Shown here: positions 9,987-18,902 of the stretch, piece after piece | Layout: every line of letters starts with the position of its first letter | How positions within the stretch are numbered: the stretch's first letter is position 1 | Source of the DNA: Kluyvera genomosp. 1 | GTDB taxonomy: Bacteria; Pseudomonadota; Gammaproteobacteria; Enterobacterales; Enterobacteriaceae | Length of the DNA stretch: 64,000 bases | Reading direction: 5' to 3' | Assembly: GCF_001266615.1 (NCBI RefSeq) | Contig: NZ_LGHZ01000005.1 | Location: 1-64,000, forward strand | Position numbers and translations under genes: made by a program | Notes under the pieces: model-generated | The model's database searches: none | Seen by the model: the letters and a program-made list of their open reading frames with translations, nothing else | Told to the model about the DNA's origin: nothing

Positions 9987-10370
9987 ATGATTACAGGTAT
10001 CCAGATTACTAAAACCGCAAACAAAGACCTGCTGAACTCATTCTGGCTGCTCGATAGCGAGAAAGGCGAAGCGCGCTGCCTGTGTGCAAAAGGTGGCTAT
10101 GCGGAAGATGACGTGGTTGCTGTGAAAGATTTGGGCGACATCGAATACCGTGAAATCCCAGTTGAAGCGAAACCAGAAGTGCGCGTGGAAGGGGGTCAGC
10201 ACCTGAACGTGAACGTTCTGCGTCGCGAAACTCTGATGGATGCGGTTGAACACCCAGAAAAATACCCGCAGCTGACCATCCGTGTTTCTGGCTATGCAGT
10301 ACGCTTTAACTCTCTGACTCCAGAACAGCAGCGCGACGTTATCGCTCGTACTTTCACTGAAAGCCTGTAA
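9987..10370 (+). CDS. grcA: Autonomous glycyl radical cofactor GrcA
   Basis: Spare glycyl-radical subunit that restores pyruvate formate-lyase after oxygenolytic cleavage of its radical segment. The 127-residue protein ends in the PflB-like C-terminal module with RVSGYAVRF, placing the radical glycine at Gly102. A strong ribosome binding site (TTGGGAGG) precedes the ATG. It has an FNR box upstream and its own terminator downstream. Confidence 0.97.
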   Translation: MITGIQITKTANKDLLNSFWLLDSEKGEARCLCAKGGYAEDDVVAVKDLGDIEYREIPVEAKPEVRVEGGQHLNVNVLRRETLMDAVEHPEKYPQLTIRVSGYAVRFNSLTPEQQRDVIARTFTESL

Positions 10371-10421
10371 TTTTCAGGGCTGGAAAGTTGGCGTGTCGGG
10401 GTAACCTGACGACGTGATATC

Positions 10422-10455
10422 AATCCCCCGCAGGGTGCCTGCGGGGGATTTTTTT
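10422..10455 (+). terminator. Intrinsic terminator of grcA
   Basis: The stem aatcccccgcagg/cctgcgggggatt with a three-base loop is followed by a T run. The T run overlaps the stop codon of the convergent PTS gene. Confidence 0.9.
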
Positions 10456-11821
10456 ATTTCTCCCGTTCACGGCCGACGAGAATGGTGGTCAGGACGAAAG
10501 AGAGAACCAGAGCTATTGCGACGCCAGAAATGGCGAAGATAAAGTAGGGACCAATGTAGGCAGGCAGGCTGAAGATGCTTGATAAAATATAGCCGTACAG
10601 CCGGACGCCAAAGAAAGCGATAAAGGCTGACGCCAGTGAGCTGGCCACGGTAGCGGCAATAAACGCTTTTTTATAGCGCGTCAGAACGCCAAACAGTGCA
10701 GGCTCGGTGATTCCCAGTAGCGCAGAAATAGCGGCAGACAGGGTGACCGTACGGTTGTCTTTGTTCAAGCGCCAGATAGCAAAGGTCGCACCTGCGATAG
10801 CCATATTGGCCATAAACATCATCGGCATCAGCATATCGTAGCCGCGATCGCTGAAGTTTTGCAGAGCGATTGGCGTCATGGCGTGGTGCATCCCTGTGAG
10901 AATCGCCACCGGACGAATTGCACCGACCACCAAACCGGCAAAACTGGCCGACACGCCAAACAATCCTTCAATAAACCATGCCAGCATTTTTCCCAGCCAG
11001 ATACCGATTGGCCCGATAATCACCAGCGCGGCCAGCGCACCGATAAACAGCGTCAGTGTTGGAGTGAATACCGTTTTCAGCACTTCTGGCATGATTCGAT
11101 CCACTGACTGGTGGATATATTTCAGCGCAAGAATCGAGAAGATCACCGGGATCACGCTGGAGGCATAGTTAAACACGGATACCGGGATAGCATTCAACAG
11201 CCAGAGAGCGGTGACGGCACCATCCTGATGTGCTGCCAGCGCTTTGGCGGCGTCGATAAGCGTTGGATACATCAGGCATGCCGCCACGGCCACCGCGAGA
11301 TATTCGTTGGTTTTGAAGATCTTGGCCGCCGACACGGCGAGGAAAAACGGCAGGAAGTAGAATACCCCGCTGGCGATAAGGTCGATAATCATCACCGTAT
11401 CGCTTTTGGTGGAGACCAGCTTCAGCGCGATAAGACCGGCCAGCAGGCCTTTGATCATCCCCGCCCCGGCAATCGCCGGGACAATTGGGCCAAAGACGCC
11501 GGAAACGGTATCCATAAACAGAGACACCAGACTCTTGCGCGCTTTGCTTTTCTCGCTGGTAGCATTTAGACCGCGAGTTCCCAGCGTATCCTGCATCAAT
11601 TCAAACCAGCTGCTGACCTTCGGGCCGATAATGATTTGAAACTGATCGCTCTGTAGCTGTGCGCCTAGTACGCCGGGCAGCTGTTTAATCTCATCCTGCG
11701 CAATTTTTTTATCATCGACTAAATCAAAGCGGAGTCGAGTCATACAGTGCCAGACTTTATTGATATTCTCCGGTCCGCCCACCAGACGAATAATTCTGCT
11801 GATAGCTTCTTGCGTCCCCAT
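10454..11821 (-). CDS. PTS permease, EIIB-EIIC, glucose/beta-glucoside family
   Basis: Predicted inner-membrane sugar phosphotransferase permease of 455 residues. The EIIB domain (about 1-85) has the phospho-acceptor cysteine Cys26 in the context HCMTRLRF, typical of the glucose-superfamily EIIB. The EIIC domain (about 105-455) has many transmembrane helices and the segment ITEPALFG near its C-terminal third. No EIIA domain is fused, so a separate EIIA, such as the Crr glucose protein, would be needed. The start MGTQEAIS (11821) is preferred over an upstream frame start because it begins the EIIB domain directly. Divergent from the dehydratase gene. Substrate unknown. Confidence 0.85.
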   Translation of the reverse strand: MGTQEAISRIIRLVGGPENINKVWHCMTRLRFDLVDDKKIAQDEIKQLPGVLGAQLQSDQFQIIIGPKVSSWFELMQDTLGTRGLNATSEKSKARKSLVSLFMDTVSGVFGPIVPAIAGAGMIKGLLAGLIALKLVSTKSDTVMIIDLIASGVFYFLPFFLAVSAAKIFKTNEYLAVAVAACLMYPTLIDAAKALAAHQDGAVTALWLLNAIPVSVFNYASSVIPVIFSILALKYIHQSVDRIMPEVLKTVFTPTLTLFIGALAALVIIGPIGIWLGKMLAWFIEGLFGVSASFAGLVVGAIRPVAILTGMHHAMTPIALQNFSDRGYDMLMPMMFMANMAIAGATFAIWRLNKDNRTVTLSAAISALLGITEPALFGVLTRYKKAFIAATVASSLASAFIAFFGVRLYGYILSSIFSLPAYIGPYFIFAISGVAIALVLSFVLTTILVGREREK

Positions 11822-12094
11822 AACGGCTCCTGCGATACGTTTGTTGTGTTCTTTATGTCGCTGAATGGTAAATAAGCTAATCAATAAAAACAAACCAATA
11901 AAATATGATGATAATCACATTTCGCTATTTGTAAGGATTTAATTGGTGGTAATTTATATAATTGGTTCGTTTTTTAAATATAAATAAGCCTATTTGCAGA
12001 CCAAAAAAATTAAATAATAAAAAGGTTTACCCGTTGCTAAAAATAGGGTGAAGATAATGTCATTCTTATTGTTATTTTCCACAGGGAGCCGTCT
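11822..12094. promoter_or_regulatory. Divergent control region of PTS and dehydratase genes
   Basis: A very AT-rich gap of 273 bases between two divergent genes. It contains a strong CRP site and repeated AATTGGT words (near 11940 and 11960), with the complementary ACCAAT near 11893. These repeats could be operator half-sites for the nearby GntR-type regulator, but that is inference. Confidence 0.5.
11901..11922. promoter_or_regulatory. Predicted CRP site, PTS/dehydratase divergent promoter
   Basis: The core TATGATGATAATCACA lies inside a 22-base match to the CRP consensus, with an intact right half (ATCACATTT) and one mismatch in the left TGTGA. It is about 80 bases before the PTS start, which suggests catabolite control of this sugar locus. 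Confidence 0.65.
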
Positions 12095-13294
12095 GTGAAA
12101 CCGACGCTGATTACCGCGATTGAGTGCTTTATCACCCGTCCTGACCGCCATAATCTGGTGACGGTTCGGGTTACAACCGACAACGGAATAGTGGGGCTTG
12201 GCTGTGCCACCTTCCAGCAGCGGCCGCTGGCGGTCAAAACGCTGGTGGATGAATATCTGCAGCCGCTGCTTATTGGGCGTGATGCCAATAACATCGAAGA
12301 TCTGTGGCAGATGATGAACGTCAACGCCTACTGGCGTAACGGCCCGGTGATGAACAATGCTATTTCCGGTGTTGATATGGCGCTGTGGGATATCAAAGCG
12401 CAGCTGGCGGGCATGCCGCTTTATCAGCTGTTGGGGGGCAAATCTCGCGATGCGATAGCCGCCTACACCCATGCCAGCGGTGAGACGCCGGAAGAGCTGT
12501 TTGTCTCGGTTGATAAACTCCTTGAGCAGGGCTATCGCCATATCCGTTGCCAGCTGGGTTTTTACGGTGGTACGCCGCGAGAAATGCAGACCCCGGAAAA
12601 CCCTACGCCCGGCGCATGGTTCGATCAGGATGAGTATGTACGCAATACGGTGGAAATGTTCCGTCTGCTGCGTGCGCGCTACGGTCACCGATTCCAAATT
12701 CTGCATGATGTTCACGAACGTCTGTTCCCACAGCAGGCTTTGCAGCTAGCAAAACTGCTTGAACCTTACCAGCCTTGGTTTATCGAGGATATTTTGCCGC
12801 CACAGCAAAGTCCGTGGTTGGCACAAATTCGCCAGCAGAGCAGCGTGCCGCTGGCCATGGGAGAGCTGTTTAACAACCCAGCGGAGTGGCACGATCTTAT
12901 TGTTAACCGACAGATTGATTTCATTCGCTGCCATGTTTCGCAGATTGGTGGCATTACGCCTGCGTTAAAGCTGGCGGTTCTGTGTCAGGCTTTTGGCGTG
13001 CGTTTGGCCTGGCATGGGCCGGGAGATATGACGCCTATTGGTGTGGCGGTCAACACACATCTGAATATCCATCTGCATAACGCGGCCATTCAGGAATTTA
13101 TCCCGCGTTCAGTGACCACGGATGCAGTGTTCCCTGGTGCGCCTGAAGTACATAACGGATTTATCTACCCGCCGACTGCACCGGGTATCGGCGTCGGCTT
13201 TAACGAAGCGCTGGCATTAGCGCATCCAGTGGCATATCGCCCGCATGAGTGGACGCAAAGCCGCCTGCCGGATGGCGCCATTCACACGCCGTAG
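12095..13294 (+). CDS. Enolase-superfamily sugar-acid dehydratase, ManD/RspA-like
   Basis: Predicted acid-sugar dehydratase of 399 residues, closest by motif to the D-mannonate dehydratase (ManD/RspA) subgroup of the mandelate racemase branch. Visible landmarks are Tyr157 (GFYGG), Asp205 and His207 in HDVHER, Glu231 in FIED, Glu257 in MGELF, and WHGPGDMTP (His307). Asp205, Glu231 and Glu257 would be the Mg2+ ligands. The start is GTG with a good ribosome binding site (CAGGGAG). ManD homologues vary from efficient mannonate/gluconate dehydratases to very weak enzymes, so the true substrate is uncertain. No partner dehydrogenase or kinase lies nearby. Confidence 0.82.
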   Translation: MKPTLITAIECFITRPDRHNLVTVRVTTDNGIVGLGCATFQQRPLAVKTLVDEYLQPLLIGRDANNIEDLWQMMNVNAYWRNGPVMNNAISGVDMALWDIKAQLAGMPLYQLLGGKSRDAIAAYTHASGETPEELFVSVDKLLEQGYRHIRCQLGFYGGTPREMQTPENPTPGAWFDQDEYVRNTVEMFRLLRARYGHRFQILHDVHERLFPQQALQLAKLLEPYQPWFIEDILPPQQSPWLAQIRQQSSVPLAMGELFNNPAEWHDLIVNRQIDFIRCHVSQIGGITPALKLAVLCQAFGVRLAWHGPGDMTPIGVAVNTHLNIHLHNAAIQEFIPRSVTTDAVFPGAPEVHNGFIYPPTAPGIGVGFNEALALAHPVAYRPHEWTQSRLPDGAIHTP

Positions 13295-13295
13295 T

Positions 13296-14015
13296 TTACT
13301 CCGGTGGCTGCTGGCGGAAGGTGAGGTTGTCGCGGTTATGCGGGATCACGTAGGTGCAGGTGTAGTTGATATCGATAATATCGCTTATCTCATACACACG
13401 CCCACCGTCGAGGATCCCGCGGTTATTGATGTGCATCGCCGGGGCGCCTTTTTTACAGCCCAGCAGGGCAGCTTGCTCCCGGCTGACGCTCACCGCGCGA
13501 TAGCTGGTCAGCAGGTGAGAAATTGGGTATCCCTTCTCCAGAACGTACTGTTGCAGCGAGCGTTCAATCACCTCCTGGTTTAGGTCGGTGAACATCGCGG
13601 TGGGCATGCGGGATATTTCGATTTGTGTGGCTATCTCATCGACAAAACGCAGACGGCAGAACTGCCAGATAAAATCGTCCTCGGTGAGGCCGAAAATCTG
13701 CTGGTCTTCACGGTCAGGGCGTTTTTTATGCAGACTTATCATGCGATAGCGCATTTGATCGAAGCGCTTTTCGGTAATCGAGTTGTAGACCAACGGGTTA
13801 CTGCGCGTTTGCTCGTTAATCCAGATCCCTGAACCCTGCACAATACGGACGACGCCGATGCTGGCCAGTTTCTCCAGCGCCTGGCGAATGGTAAAGCGAG
13901 AGACGCCATATTCCTCCGCGAGCTGGCGTTCAGGAGGCAGTTTGCGCGCATCGTCGGTGTGCTGCTGGTAAATCTTACTGAGGAGATCCTGGGTGACAAA
14001 CTCTTTTTTCTTCAT
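13296..14015 (-). CDS. GntR-family transcriptional regulator with UTRA domain
   Basis: A 239-residue repressor-type protein of the HutC/FarR branch. The N-terminal winged helix (about 8-75) contains KLPPERQLAEEYGVSRFTIRQ, the GntR hallmark, and the C-terminal part is a UTRA ligand-binding domain (about 95-235). Its stop codon lies one base from that of the convergent dehydratase, and it follows srmB on the same strand behind a terminator. It most likely controls the dehydratase/PTS pair in response to a sugar phosphate or sugar acid; this is inferred from position. Confidence 0.85.
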   Translation of the reverse strand: MKKKEFVTQDLLSKIYQQHTDDARKLPPERQLAEEYGVSRFTIRQALEKLASIGVVRIVQGSGIWINEQTRSNPLVYNSITEKRFDQMRYRMISLHKKRPDREDQQIFGLTEDDFIWQFCRLRFVDEIATQIEISRMPTAMFTDLNQEVIERSLQQYVLEKGYPISHLLTSYRAVSVSREQAALLGCKKGAPAMHINNRGILDGGRVYEISDIIDINYTCTYVIPHNRDNLTFRQQPPE

Positions 14016-14040
14016 GGCTGGCTGCCCTTATCCCTGAATA

Positions 14041-14073
14041 CAAAAACGCCGGGAGGTTGTCCCGGCGTTTGCT
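14041..14073 (-). terminator. Intrinsic terminator of srmB
   Basis: On the minus strand the stem acgccggga/tcccggcgt is followed by a T run just after the srmB stop codon. It separates srmB from the regulator gene downstream. Confidence 0.85.
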
Positions 14074-15405
14074 TTACTCTTCGGTGCTCTGCTCAGCGGC
14101 ACTCGTTCCGCTTGGCTTACGACGCTTGCCAATGTTCTTGGCATCGCGGTGACGTTTCTTCACGCGCGGTTTTTCTTTGTCTTTTTCTTTCTGTTCGGCG
14201 CGTTTGGCCAGCACTTTTTTCGATGGCTTGCCGGTCATCTTCTCACTTGGCGGGCGAGTCACCGGGCGCAGCCCTTCAATGACGCGGGCTTTGAGCGGTT
14301 CTTCAACGTAGCGGCCGATTTTCATCAGCAGCACGTAGTCATGAGCCTCAACCAGCGAAATCGCGGTACCTTTGCGGCCCGCACGGCCGGTACGGCCGAT
14401 ACGGTGCAGGTAGGTGTCCCCACTGCGCGGCATATCAAAGTTGATAACGTGGCTGACGTCAGGAATATCGATGCCGCGTGCCGCCACGTCGGTGGCAACC
14501 AGCACATTAACGCGGCCTTCGGTCAGACGCTTGATGCCTTCGGTACGCTTAACCTGCGCCATCTCGCCTTCAAGATAGCAGTTGTTGATACCCACGGAAC
14601 GCAGCTTATCTGCCAGCTCGTGCACGCGCTCGCGCTTACGCACAAACACGATAGTACGGGTAGCATCTTCCTGCTTCAGCAGATGCTCAAGCAGTTTGAA
14701 TTTATGGTCAAAGTCATCAGCGCGGTAGTACCACTGATGAATTTTCTTACGCTCGCGAGTGGACGGATCGGCAGACACTTCTACCGGATCTTCCAGCAAA
14801 CGCTCAGCGAAGTCTTTAATCGCATCGCCTTCCAGCGTCGCTGAGAACAGCAGCGTCTGTTTACGCCAGCGGGTTTCACCGGCGATATGCTCGATATCCT
14901 GAGCAAAGCCCAGATCCAGCATGCGGTCTGCTTCGTCAAGGATCAGCGTCTCAACGGAACGGCAGTCGAAGTTCTCTTCTTTAATGTATTGCAGCAGACG
15001 ACCGGTGGTTGCCACAACAATATCCTGGTTTTCGCTGAACACTTCAGCGTGGTTCATATACGCCACGCCGCCGGTGATGGTCGCAATGTCCAGGTGAGTA
15101 TTTTTTGCCAGCTCGCGGGCATGATCGGCAACCTGCATCGCCAGTTCACGCGTCGGCGTGAGGATCAAAATACGCGGCGGGCCGGATTTTTTGCGCGGAA
15201 AATCGAGCAGGTGCTGCAACGCAGGCAGCAAATACGCCGCTGTTTTACCGGTGCCGGTTGGCGCAGAACCAAGAACGTCACGTCCTTCGAGCGCAGGCGG
15301 AATAGCGGCAGCCTGGATGGCAGTTGGGCGCGTAAAGCCTTTGCTCTGGAGGGCTTCCAGCAGGCTTTCGTCAAGTTCAAGTTCGGAAAAAGTCGTTACA
15401 GTCAT
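14074..15405 (-). CDS. srmB: ATP-dependent RNA helicase SrmB
   Basis: DEAD-box helicase that assists early assembly of the 50S ribosomal subunit. The 443 residues include the Q motif region (FTRPTAIQ), motif I APTGTGKT, motif II DEAD (LDEADRM), motif III SAT, and motif VI HRIGRTGRAG. After the two RecA-like domains (to about 375) comes a basic Lys/Arg-rich tail that probably binds RNA. Length matches E. coli SrmB (444). Divergent from trmN6. Confidence 0.97.
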   Translation of the reverse strand: MTVTTFSELELDESLLEALQSKGFTRPTAIQAAAIPPALEGRDVLGSAPTGTGKTAAYLLPALQHLLDFPRKKSGPPRILILTPTRELAMQVADHARELAKNTHLDIATITGGVAYMNHAEVFSENQDIVVATTGRLLQYIKEENFDCRSVETLILDEADRMLDLGFAQDIEHIAGETRWRKQTLLFSATLEGDAIKDFAERLLEDPVEVSADPSTRERKKIHQWYYRADDFDHKFKLLEHLLKQEDATRTIVFVRKRERVHELADKLRSVGINNCYLEGEMAQVKRTEGIKRLTEGRVNVLVATDVAARGIDIPDVSHVINFDMPRSGDTYLHRIGRTGRAGRKGTAISLVEAHDYVLLMKIGRYVEEPLKARVIEGLRPVTRPPSEKMTGKPSKKVLAKRAEQKEKDKEKPRVKKRHRDAKNIGKRRKPSGTSAAEQSTEE

Positions 15406-15533
15406 GATTACCTCTGTGTGAGGCGGTGATTATAGACGTTACGGCTTTAATCTTCATCTGTTTGTATGGCTATCTGTTCTCGGGTATTGTTCATAACCGA
15501 AATATTATCCCGTTTTCATCGGCAAGGTCGCAT

Positions 15534-16274
15534 ATGACGTCTGAATCTAAATCCGTGCTGCGTCGCAACGGATTTACCTTTAAAAAATTTTTTGTCGCCC
15601 ACGATCGCTGTGCGATGAAGGTCGGTACGGACGGCATTTTACTCGGTGCCTGGTCGCCGATAGTCCGCGTCCAAAGGGTGCTGGATATGGGGACCGGAAG
15701 CGGGCTGCTGGCATTAATGCTGGCGCAGCGCACCGACGATAGCGTCAGTATTGATGCTGTAGAGCTGGATGCGGAGGCAGCGGAGCAGGCAAGAGAAAAC
15801 GTCGCGGAATCCCCGTGGGCCGATAGAATTCACATTCACACGGCTGATGTCCAGCAGTGGGTTGCCGGTCTGACGACACGCTATAACCTCATCGTTAGCA
15901 ACCCGCCGTATTACGAACAGGGCGTCGAGTGTGCCACTCCGCAGCGTGAGCAGGCGCGATATACCACCACGCTCGATCACCAGACACTATTGACCTGTGC
16001 GGCAGATGCGATAACCGAAGATGGTTTTCTGTGTGTGGTGTTACCGGAGAATATTGGCCAGACTTTTACCGCACAGGCGCTGTCGATGGGCTGGCATTTA
16101 CGTCTGCGTACTGACGTGGCTGAAACGGAAATGCGCCTGCCGCATCGGGTTCTACTGGCGTTTTCCCCGAAAGCGGGAGAGTGCTTCAGCGACAGGCTAG
16201 TGATCCGTGGGCCAGAGCAGCAGTACTCCGAAGGCTATACTGCTCTGACCCAGGCGTTCTATTTATTTATGTGA
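15534..16274 (+). CDS. trmN6: tRNA1(Val) (adenine37-N6)-methyltransferase
   Basis: Methylates N6 of A37 in tRNA1(Val) (formerly YfiC). The 246-residue Rossmann-fold enzyme shows the SAM-binding motif [13 protein letters not shown] and the catalytic NPPY motif typical of N6-adenine methyltransferases. The start at 15534 ([14 protein letters not shown]) aligns with the E. coli protein; the open frame extends upstream without support. Its 3' end overlaps the 3' end of the convergent nadB by 16 bases. Confidence 0.94.
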   Translation: MTSESKSVLRRNGFTFKKFFVAHDRCAMKVGTDGILLGAWSPIVRVQRVLDMGTGSGLLALMLAQRTDDSVSIDAVELDAEAAEQARENVAESPWADRIHIHTADVQQWVAGLTTRYNLIVSNPPYYEQGVECATPQREQARYTTTLDHQTLLTCAADAITEDGFLCVVLPENIGQTFTAQALSMGWHLRLRTDVAETEMRLPHRVLLAFSPKAGECFSDRLVIRGPEQQYSEGYTALTQAFYLFM

Positions 16275-17878
16275 GTCAGTGGGGAGAGCACCGACGGGCC
16301 AGACTCAGCTAACAGCTCTGGATAATCCAGAGTGTAATGCAGGCCCCGGCTTTCCTTACGCATCATGGCACAGCGGACAATCAGTTCCGCTACCTGTACC
16401 AGATTACGCAGCTCCAGCAGGTTGTTGGACACACGGAAGCGAGAATAGTACTCGTCCAGTTCCTGTTGCAGCATGGTAATACGGCGCAGTGCGCGCTCCA
16501 GACGTTTGGTGGTACGCACGATGCCAACGTAATCCCACATAAACAGACGCAATTCGTGCCAGTTGTGCTGAATTACCACCAGTTCATCCGAGTTTTCGAC
16601 GCGGCTTTCATCCCACGCCGGCAGTTGTTCCGTCTGGCGAGCGTAAGGCATGCGTTTATGAATATCTTCGGCGGCAGACCAGCCGTATACCAGGCACTCC
16701 AACAGCGAGTTTGACGCCATACGGTTAGCCCCATGCAAACCGGTATAACTCACTTCACCGATCGCATAAAGCCCATCGACATCGGTACGGCCATAGTCGT
16801 CCACCATCACGCCACCGCAGGTATAGTGCGCCGCAGGAACAATCGGTACCGGCTCTTTAGTGAGATCGATTCCCAGACCCAATAATTTTTCATAAATCAT
16901 CGGGAAGTGCTGACGGACAAAAGCCTCGGGTTTGTGGCTGATATCCAGATACATGCAATCGACGCCGAGGCGCTTCATTTCGTGGTCAATCGCGCGAGCG
17001 ACAATATCGCGTGGAGCCAGTTCACCGCGTTCGTCGAAATCCGGCATAAAACGGCTACCGTCAGGGCGTTTCAGGTGTGCGCCTTCGCCGCGCAGGGCTT
17101 CGGTGAGCAGAAAATTGCGCGCTTGCGGGTGATAGAGCGCGGTAGGGTGGAACTGGTTGAACTCAAGATTCGCCACCCGGCAGCCTGCGCGCCAGGCCAT
17201 AGCGATACCGTCGCCGGAGGAGATATCCGGATTGGTGGTGTACTGATAAACCTTCGACGCGCCGCCGGTTGCTAATACCACCGATTTGGCAGCACAGGTC
17301 TCGACCTTCTCTTTATTGCGATCCCAAATCCATGCGCCAACCACGCGGCGAGTTCCCGGTAAACCAATTTTATCGGAGACGATAAGATCGACAGCATTGC
17401 TACGCTCAAGAACGCGGATATTCGGATGATTAAGCGCTTTGCTCACCAGCGTATTTTCGACTTCCCGTCCGGTGGCATCTGCGGCATGCAGGATTCGCCG
17501 ATGGCTGTGGCCGCCTTCGCGCGTTAGATGGTAACTCTCTTCCCCGTTTGCCTGCACCTGAGTGTCAAACAGCACGCCCTGATCGATTAGCCACTGCACG
17601 CAGCTTTTGGCATTACTGGCCACAAACGATACCGCCTGGCGATCGCAAATCCCGGCCCCGGCAATCAGCGTATCTTCAATATGCGAGTCAATGCTGTCGG
17701 TTTCGTCGAACACCGCGGCAATACCGCCCTGCGCATAGAACGTAGAGCCTTCACTTATCGGCCCTTTGCTTAACACGATAACTGAACTGTGTTCCGCAAG
17801 ACGCAGCGCCAGTGACAAACCGGCAGCACCGCTACCGATGATCAGGACATCACAAGAAAGTTCTGGAAGTGAGTTCAT
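16259..17878 (-). CDS. nadB: L-aspartate oxidase
   Basis: FAD enzyme that oxidises L-aspartate to iminoaspartate, the first step of de novo NAD synthesis. The 539 residues begin with the dinucleotide-binding motif [17 protein letters not shown]. They contain the succinate dehydrogenase/fumarate reductase-type flavoprotein core ([34 protein letters not shown]) and a C-terminal helical domain. Length agrees with E. coli NadB (540). A NadR box sits directly upstream of the start codon. The gene is divergent from rpoE. Confidence 0.97.
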   Translation of the reverse strand: MNSLPELSCDVLIIGSGAAGLSLALRLAEHSSVIVLSKGPISEGSTFYAQGGIAAVFDETDSIDSHIEDTLIAGAGICDRQAVSFVASNAKSCVQWLIDQGVLFDTQVQANGEESYHLTREGGHSHRRILHAADATGREVENTLVSKALNHPNIRVLERSNAVDLIVSDKIGLPGTRRVVGAWIWDRNKEKVETCAAKSVVLATGGASKVYQYTTNPDISSGDGIAMAWRAGCRVANLEFNQFHPTALYHPQARNFLLTEALRGEGAHLKRPDGSRFMPDFDERGELAPRDIVARAIDHEMKRLGVDCMYLDISHKPEAFVRQHFPMIYEKLLGLGIDLTKEPVPIVPAAHYTCGGVMVDDYGRTDVDGLYAIGEVSYTGLHGANRMASNSLLECLVYGWSAAEDIHKRMPYARQTEQLPAWDESRVENSDELVVIQHNWHELRLFMWDYVGIVRTTKRLERALRRITMLQQELDEYYSRFRVSNNLLELRNLVQVAELIVRCAMMRKESRGLHYTLDYPELLAESGPSVLSPLTHINK

Positions 17879-17884
17879 AAGATT

Positions 17885-17902
17885 TGTTTAATTTACTAAA
17901 CA
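17885..17902. promoter_or_regulatory. NadR operator of nadB
   Basis: TGTTTAATTTACTAAACA is a perfect TGTTTA-N6-TAAACA palindrome, the NadR (NiaR) box. It ends only six bases from the nadB start codon, so bound NadR could also block ribosome-site transcription directly. Expected outcome is repression when NAD is plentiful. Confidence 0.9.
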
Positions 17903-18186
17903 CGGTAATCGCAGAGTAGCACTATAAAAGCGAGCTGTGCAGGATTTTTTTGCACTAGAGTTGTAATGGCTAAACATTTCCCGCGAAAGAGGAGAGATGA
18001 CGGTAACGTGAAATAAGAAGAAAGCTACGCGCTGAGGCACCTATTTATGATGAAATAAAGGCCGGGTTACGTTACTCTTCACTGGATTTGCGTTTTTATT
18101 TCGCAACTTACGTATCGATGTGCACCGGCAGACTTATAATGACAGACAATGAAACGTCTGCTGCTAAACAAAAAACAAAGCGTAAC

Positions 18187-18214
18187 GGAACTTTACGAAA
18201 ATCGGACACTCTAA
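18187..18214 (+). promoter_or_regulatory. Sigma-E dependent rpoE promoter
   Basis: A GGAACTT -35 element (18187-18193), a 16-base spacer and TCTAA as the -10 element (18210-18214) match the sigma-E consensus. This is the autoregulatory promoter expected for rpoE-rseABC. Confidence 0.88.
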
Positions 18215-18295
18215 GTTTCTGCTTGCTCATAATGCAGTGGTGGAGTGGCATTCTGATTACGCATGGGAATAGGGTTTGGGGAGACATTACCTCGG

Positions 18296-18871
18296 ATGAG
18301 CGAGCAGTTAACGGACCAGGTCCTGGTTGAACGGGTCCAAAAAGGAGATCAGAAAGCTTTTAACCTGCTGGTGGTACGCTATCAGCATAAGGTTGCGAGC
18401 CTGGTTTCCCGCTACGTGCCATCTGGCGATGTGCCGGATGTTGTACAAGAGTCTTTTATAAAGGCCTATCGCGCGCTGGATTCTTTCCGGGGAGATAGTG
18501 CTTTCTATACCTGGCTGTATCGTATTGCAGTGAATACGGCCAAAAATTACCTGGTTGCTCAGGGGCGTCGCCCGCCGTCCAGTGATGTTGACGCGAGCGA
18601 AGCTGAAAACTTTGAAAGCGGCGGCGCTTTGAAAGAAATTTCGAACCCTGAGAACTTAATGTTGTCAGAAGAACTGAGACAGATTGTTTTTCGCACCATT
18701 GATGCGCTTCCGGAAGATTTACGCATGGCGATTACCTTGCGGGAGCTCGATGGCCTAAGCTATGAAGAGATAGCGGCTATCATGGATTGTCCGGTCGGTA
18801 CGGTTCGTTCACGTATCTTCCGTGCGCGAGAAGCTATCGATAATAAAGTTCAACCGCTTATCAGGCGTTGA
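18296..18871 (+). CDS. rpoE: RNA polymerase sigma-E factor
   Basis: Group 4 (ECF) sigma factor for the envelope stress response. The 191-residue protein is nearly identical to E. coli RpoE: region 2 includes DVVQESFIKAYRALDSFRGD, and region 4 includes LRELDGLSYEEIAAIMDCPVGTVRSR. The start at 18296 (MSEQLTDQ) is chosen over an in-frame ATG 33 bases upstream because it matches the family length. It leads the rpoE-rseA-rseB-rseC operon and is held inactive by RseA until proteolysis. Confidence 0.98.
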   Translation: MSEQLTDQVLVERVQKGDQKAFNLLVVRYQHKVASLVSRYVPSGDVPDVVQESFIKAYRALDSFRGDSAFYTWLYRIAVNTAKNYLVAQGRRPPSSDVDASEAENFESGGALKEISNPENLMLSEELRQIVFRTIDALPEDLRMAITLRELDGLSYEEIAAIMDCPVGTVRSRIFRAREAIDNKVQPLIRR

Positions 18872-18902
18872 CGAAAGCGGGATACTGGAAAAGGTATTAG
18901 GC

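Larger units (their letters stand above)
17879..18295. other. nadB-rpoE divergent intergenic region
   Basis: A 417-base gap. It contains the nadB operator at its left end and the sigma-E dependent rpoE promoter at its right. Between them I see no RNA gene or repeat. A small open frame runs from ATG 18139 (or ATG 18232) to 18330, overlapping the rpoE start by 35 bases. E. coli rpoE is reported to be coupled to a leader peptide (RseD), but neither start here has a clear ribosome binding site, so I do not annotate it as a gene. Confidence 0.5.

Noticed and set aside
9987-14015. Recent horizontal island carrying the PTS/dehydratase genes
   Set aside because: No integrase, tRNA, direct repeats or clear base-composition shift in the coding parts; accessory but without signs of recent transfer.
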